Assembly (NCBI GenBank): GCA_016868095.1 | Contig: VGHV01000120.1 | Location: 1 to 7,383, forward strand | Source of the DNA: Betaproteobacteria bacterium | GTDB lineage: Bacteria; Pseudomonadota; Gammaproteobacteria; Burkholderiales; Burkholderiaceae_E | Length of the DNA stretch: 7,383 nt | Reading direction: 5' to 3' | In this document: piece after piece, positions 5,987-7,383 of the stretch | Layout: the number at the start of each line of letters is the position of its first letter | Numbering within the stretch: the first letter of the stretch is position 1 | Translations under genes and position numbers: made by a program | Notes under the pieces: model-generated | The model's input: the letters and a program-made list of their open reading frames with translations, nothing else | The model's database searches: none | What the model was told of the DNA's origin: nothing

Positions 5987-7120
5987 GTGGACAGCCTGCA
6001 TGGACTGATATTGACGCCCGAAGGCTTGATGCAAGGCGACTTGATTTGGGAGGGGGATCGCATCAAAGCGATGCTCGCTCACGATAAACCCACCCGCGAA
6101 GGCGCAAACCTTCTCCCGCTGATTGTCCCCGGATTTATTGACTTGCATGTCCACGGTGCAGCAGGGCATGACTTTATGGACGGGGATGAAGCGGTCAGCG
6201 CGATCGCTGCAATGCATGCAAGGCATGGCACCACAGCGATGCTCGCAACCACGATGACGGCACCCATCGAGGCGATAAAAAAGGCATTAGCAGCGATTGC
6301 AAATCTGATGAGGCGGCAGTCGAGCACACCACTGGTCGAAGCAAAAATTCTCGGTGTGCACCTTGAAGGGCCTTATTTGAGCGCGCTAAAGCTCGGTGCC
6401 CAGCCGCCGCATGCGAAAGTGGCGAGCCTAGAGGAGATCATGGCCTTGCAGGCGATTGCGGATCTCAAAGTTATTACGATCGCTCCTGAGACCGCTACAC
6501 ATTTACAATTGATTGTTGCCCTACGCGAGGCTGGATTTACCGTGCAGCTTGGTCATAGCGGTGCAAGTTATGAGCTTTGCTGCGAAGCCTTTCGCTGTGG
6601 TGCCGTCGGAGTCACTCACTTATTCAATGCGATGTCTGGCTTTCATCACCGTGCACCGGGGATGATTGGTGCAGCACTGGCACATGCTCAGTTTGCAGAA
6701 ATCATTCCAGATCTTTTACATGTGCACCCCGGCGCGGTGCTGGCTGCCTACCGCGCGATTCCTGCGCTTTATGCGGTGACTGATGCCACCGCAGCAGCAG
6801 GCATGCCCGATGGTCGGTACCAACTCGGTGAACAACAAGTCTTTAGCTGTCTGGGGGCCGTGAGACTTGCCGACGGAACGCTTGCGGGTAGTGCGCTGAC
6901 GATGGATCAGGCTTTTCGTAATCTTATAGCGATTGGCTTAGGTATCGAGCAGGCGAGTGCCATGCTTTCTGCCAGGCCAGCGCAAATCCTGGGCTTGCAG
7001 GACCGAGGCCGGATTAGCGAAGGCTGCCATGCCGATTTGGTGGTCTTGGAGCGCGATACATTGCGAGTTCGGCAGGTTGTGATTGGAGGACAAAGACTTG
7101 AGCTTGACGAATCGGTGTAG
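5987..7120 (+). CDS. nagA: N-acetylglucosamine-6-phosphate deacetylase
   Basis: NagA removes acetate from GlcNAc-6-phosphate to give GlcN-6-phosphate, a cytoplasmic step in amino-sugar catabolism and cell-wall recycling. From GTG 5987 the protein is 377 aa (E. coli NagA 382). Amidohydrolase-fold residues are in place: the metal motif HVH (His54, His56) in PGFIDLHVHGAAG, Glu127 in GVHLEGPYLS, His190 in LGHSGASY, His211 in VTHLFNAM, His245 near LLHVHP, and catalytic Asp266 in AVTDATAAAG. The C-terminus has the usual GRISEGCHADLVVLE block. An HxH metal motif is typical of Bacillus-type NagA, whereas E. coli has Gln and Asn there, so two-metal binding is possible. A longer start at TTG 5951 is less likely. 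MurQ, which makes its substrate, is encoded convergently 38 bp away. nagB and transport genes are not visible here. Confidence 0.96.
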   Translation: MDSLHGLILTPEGLMQGDLIWEGDRIKAMLAHDKPTREGANLLPLIVPGFIDLHVHGAAGHDFMDGDEAVSAIAAMHARHGTTAMLATTMTAPIEAIKKALAAIANLMRRQSSTPLVEAKILGVHLEGPYLSALKLGAQPPHAKVASLEEIMALQAIADLKVITIAPETATHLQLIVALREAGFTVQLGHSGASYELCCEAFRCGAVGVTHLFNAMSGFHHRAPGMIGAALAHAQFAEIIPDLLHVHPGAVLAAYRAIPALYAVTDATAAAGMPDGRYQLGEQQVFSCLGAVRLADGTLAGSALTMDQAFRNLIAIGLGIEQASAMLSARPAQILGLQDRGRISEGCHADLVVLERDTLRVRQVVIGGQRLELDESV

Positions 7121-7158
7121 AAATCCTGGTGATTCATGCATTGATTTGCATAAGCTTT

Positions 7159-7383
7159 CTATTTGCCTTCACGAAGCAAACTTTCTCCTAAAGCGGCACG
7201 TAAATCGCCCGCCTTCGCATCGAGCCATGCCTCGGCTTGGCCTGCCGCTAGCTGGCATTTGAGCATAACAATAGCAACTTTGACCCGATAGCCGCAGGCA
7301 AGCAGCGCTTCCTCGGCCTGTGCTTCGTTTGCTCCGCTTGCCATCATCGTCAAACGCAGTGCGCGTCGATAGAGCTTTGCATT
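7159..7383 (-). CDS. murQ: N-acetylmuramic acid 6-phosphate etherase, C-terminal part only
   Basis: The last 74 codons of a minus-strand gene that runs off the right edge. The sequence begins NAKLYRRALRLTMMASGA, then has GYRVKVAIVMLKCQL and ends with GDLRAALGESLLREGK and TAG at 7159-7161. This matches the MurQ C-terminal helical domain, which typically reads NxKLxxRAxRIV..., a 'VKxAIVML' helix and a final 'LRxAL'. MurQ cleaves the lactyl ether of MurNAc-6-phosphate to give GlcNAc-6-phosphate and D-lactate, the substrate of the neighbouring NagA, which strengthens the call. The SIS domain holding the active site is outside the window, so activity cannot be judged. The frame is open to the edge; the first in-frame start-like codons (TTG 7353, ATG 7347) are internal. 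Confidence 0.85.
   Translation of the reverse strand, partial: NAKLYRRALRLTMMASGANEAQAEEALLACGYRVKVAIVMLKCQLAAGQAEAWLDAKAGDLRAALGESLLREGK

Noticed and set aside
7136..7151. ATGCA-TTGATT-TGCAT inverted repeat between nagA and murQ, possibly a two-way terminator
   Set aside because: The stem is only 5 bp and AT-rich, with no clean T-run on either side; too weak to call.

Overview
The window reads as compact, gene-dense bacterial chromosome of roughly balanced GC. I judge it most likely a betaproteobacterium of the Burkholderiales type. That rests on my memory of how the CaiB-type CoA-transferase, the YqiA-type esterase, the FrhB-type flavoprotein and the fused SpmA-SpmB protein look in that group. 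No 16S rRNA or other taxonomic marker is present, so the placement is tentative. I see no rRNA, tRNA, CRISPR array, insertion sequence or prophage gene, and no gene-free stretch longer than about 115 bp.

Layout from left to right: (1) a plus-strand class III CoA-transferase whose frame is open to the left edge, where its first ~32 residues look like the tail of an HMG-CoA-lyase-type enzyme, so it may be the second half of a lyase/CoA-transferase fusion; (2) a minus-strand two-gene operon of an FrhB-family iron-sulfur flavoprotein related to BciB/HCAR, followed through an ATGA overlap by a YqiA-like esterase; (3) a 113-bp divergent spacer holding a 24-bp tandem repeat; (4) a plus-strand amidase-signature hydrolase; (5) a minus-strand fused SpmA-SpmB membrane protein; (6) plus-strand nagA; (7) the 3' end of murQ on the minus strand, cut by the right edge.

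Strands alternate almost gene by gene. Two convergent pairs overlap at their 3' ends (38 and 28 bp) and the third is separated by only 38 bp, so transcription must stop inside or antisense to neighbours. The clearest functional link is NagA with MurQ: MurQ turns MurNAc-6-phosphate into GlcNAc-6-phosphate and NagA deacetylates that product, which is cell-wall amino-sugar recycling. The CoA-transferase with its lyase-like tail suggests activation of a hydroxy-dicarboxylic acid as CoA ester followed by C-C cleavage. The amidase and SpmAB proteins have no obvious partner here.

I do not find a clearly new defence or mobile system. The items most worth checking are the possible lyase/CoA-transferase fusion, the divergent FrhB-family protein with an altered cysteine motif coupled to an esterase, and the tandem repeat between the divergent genes.
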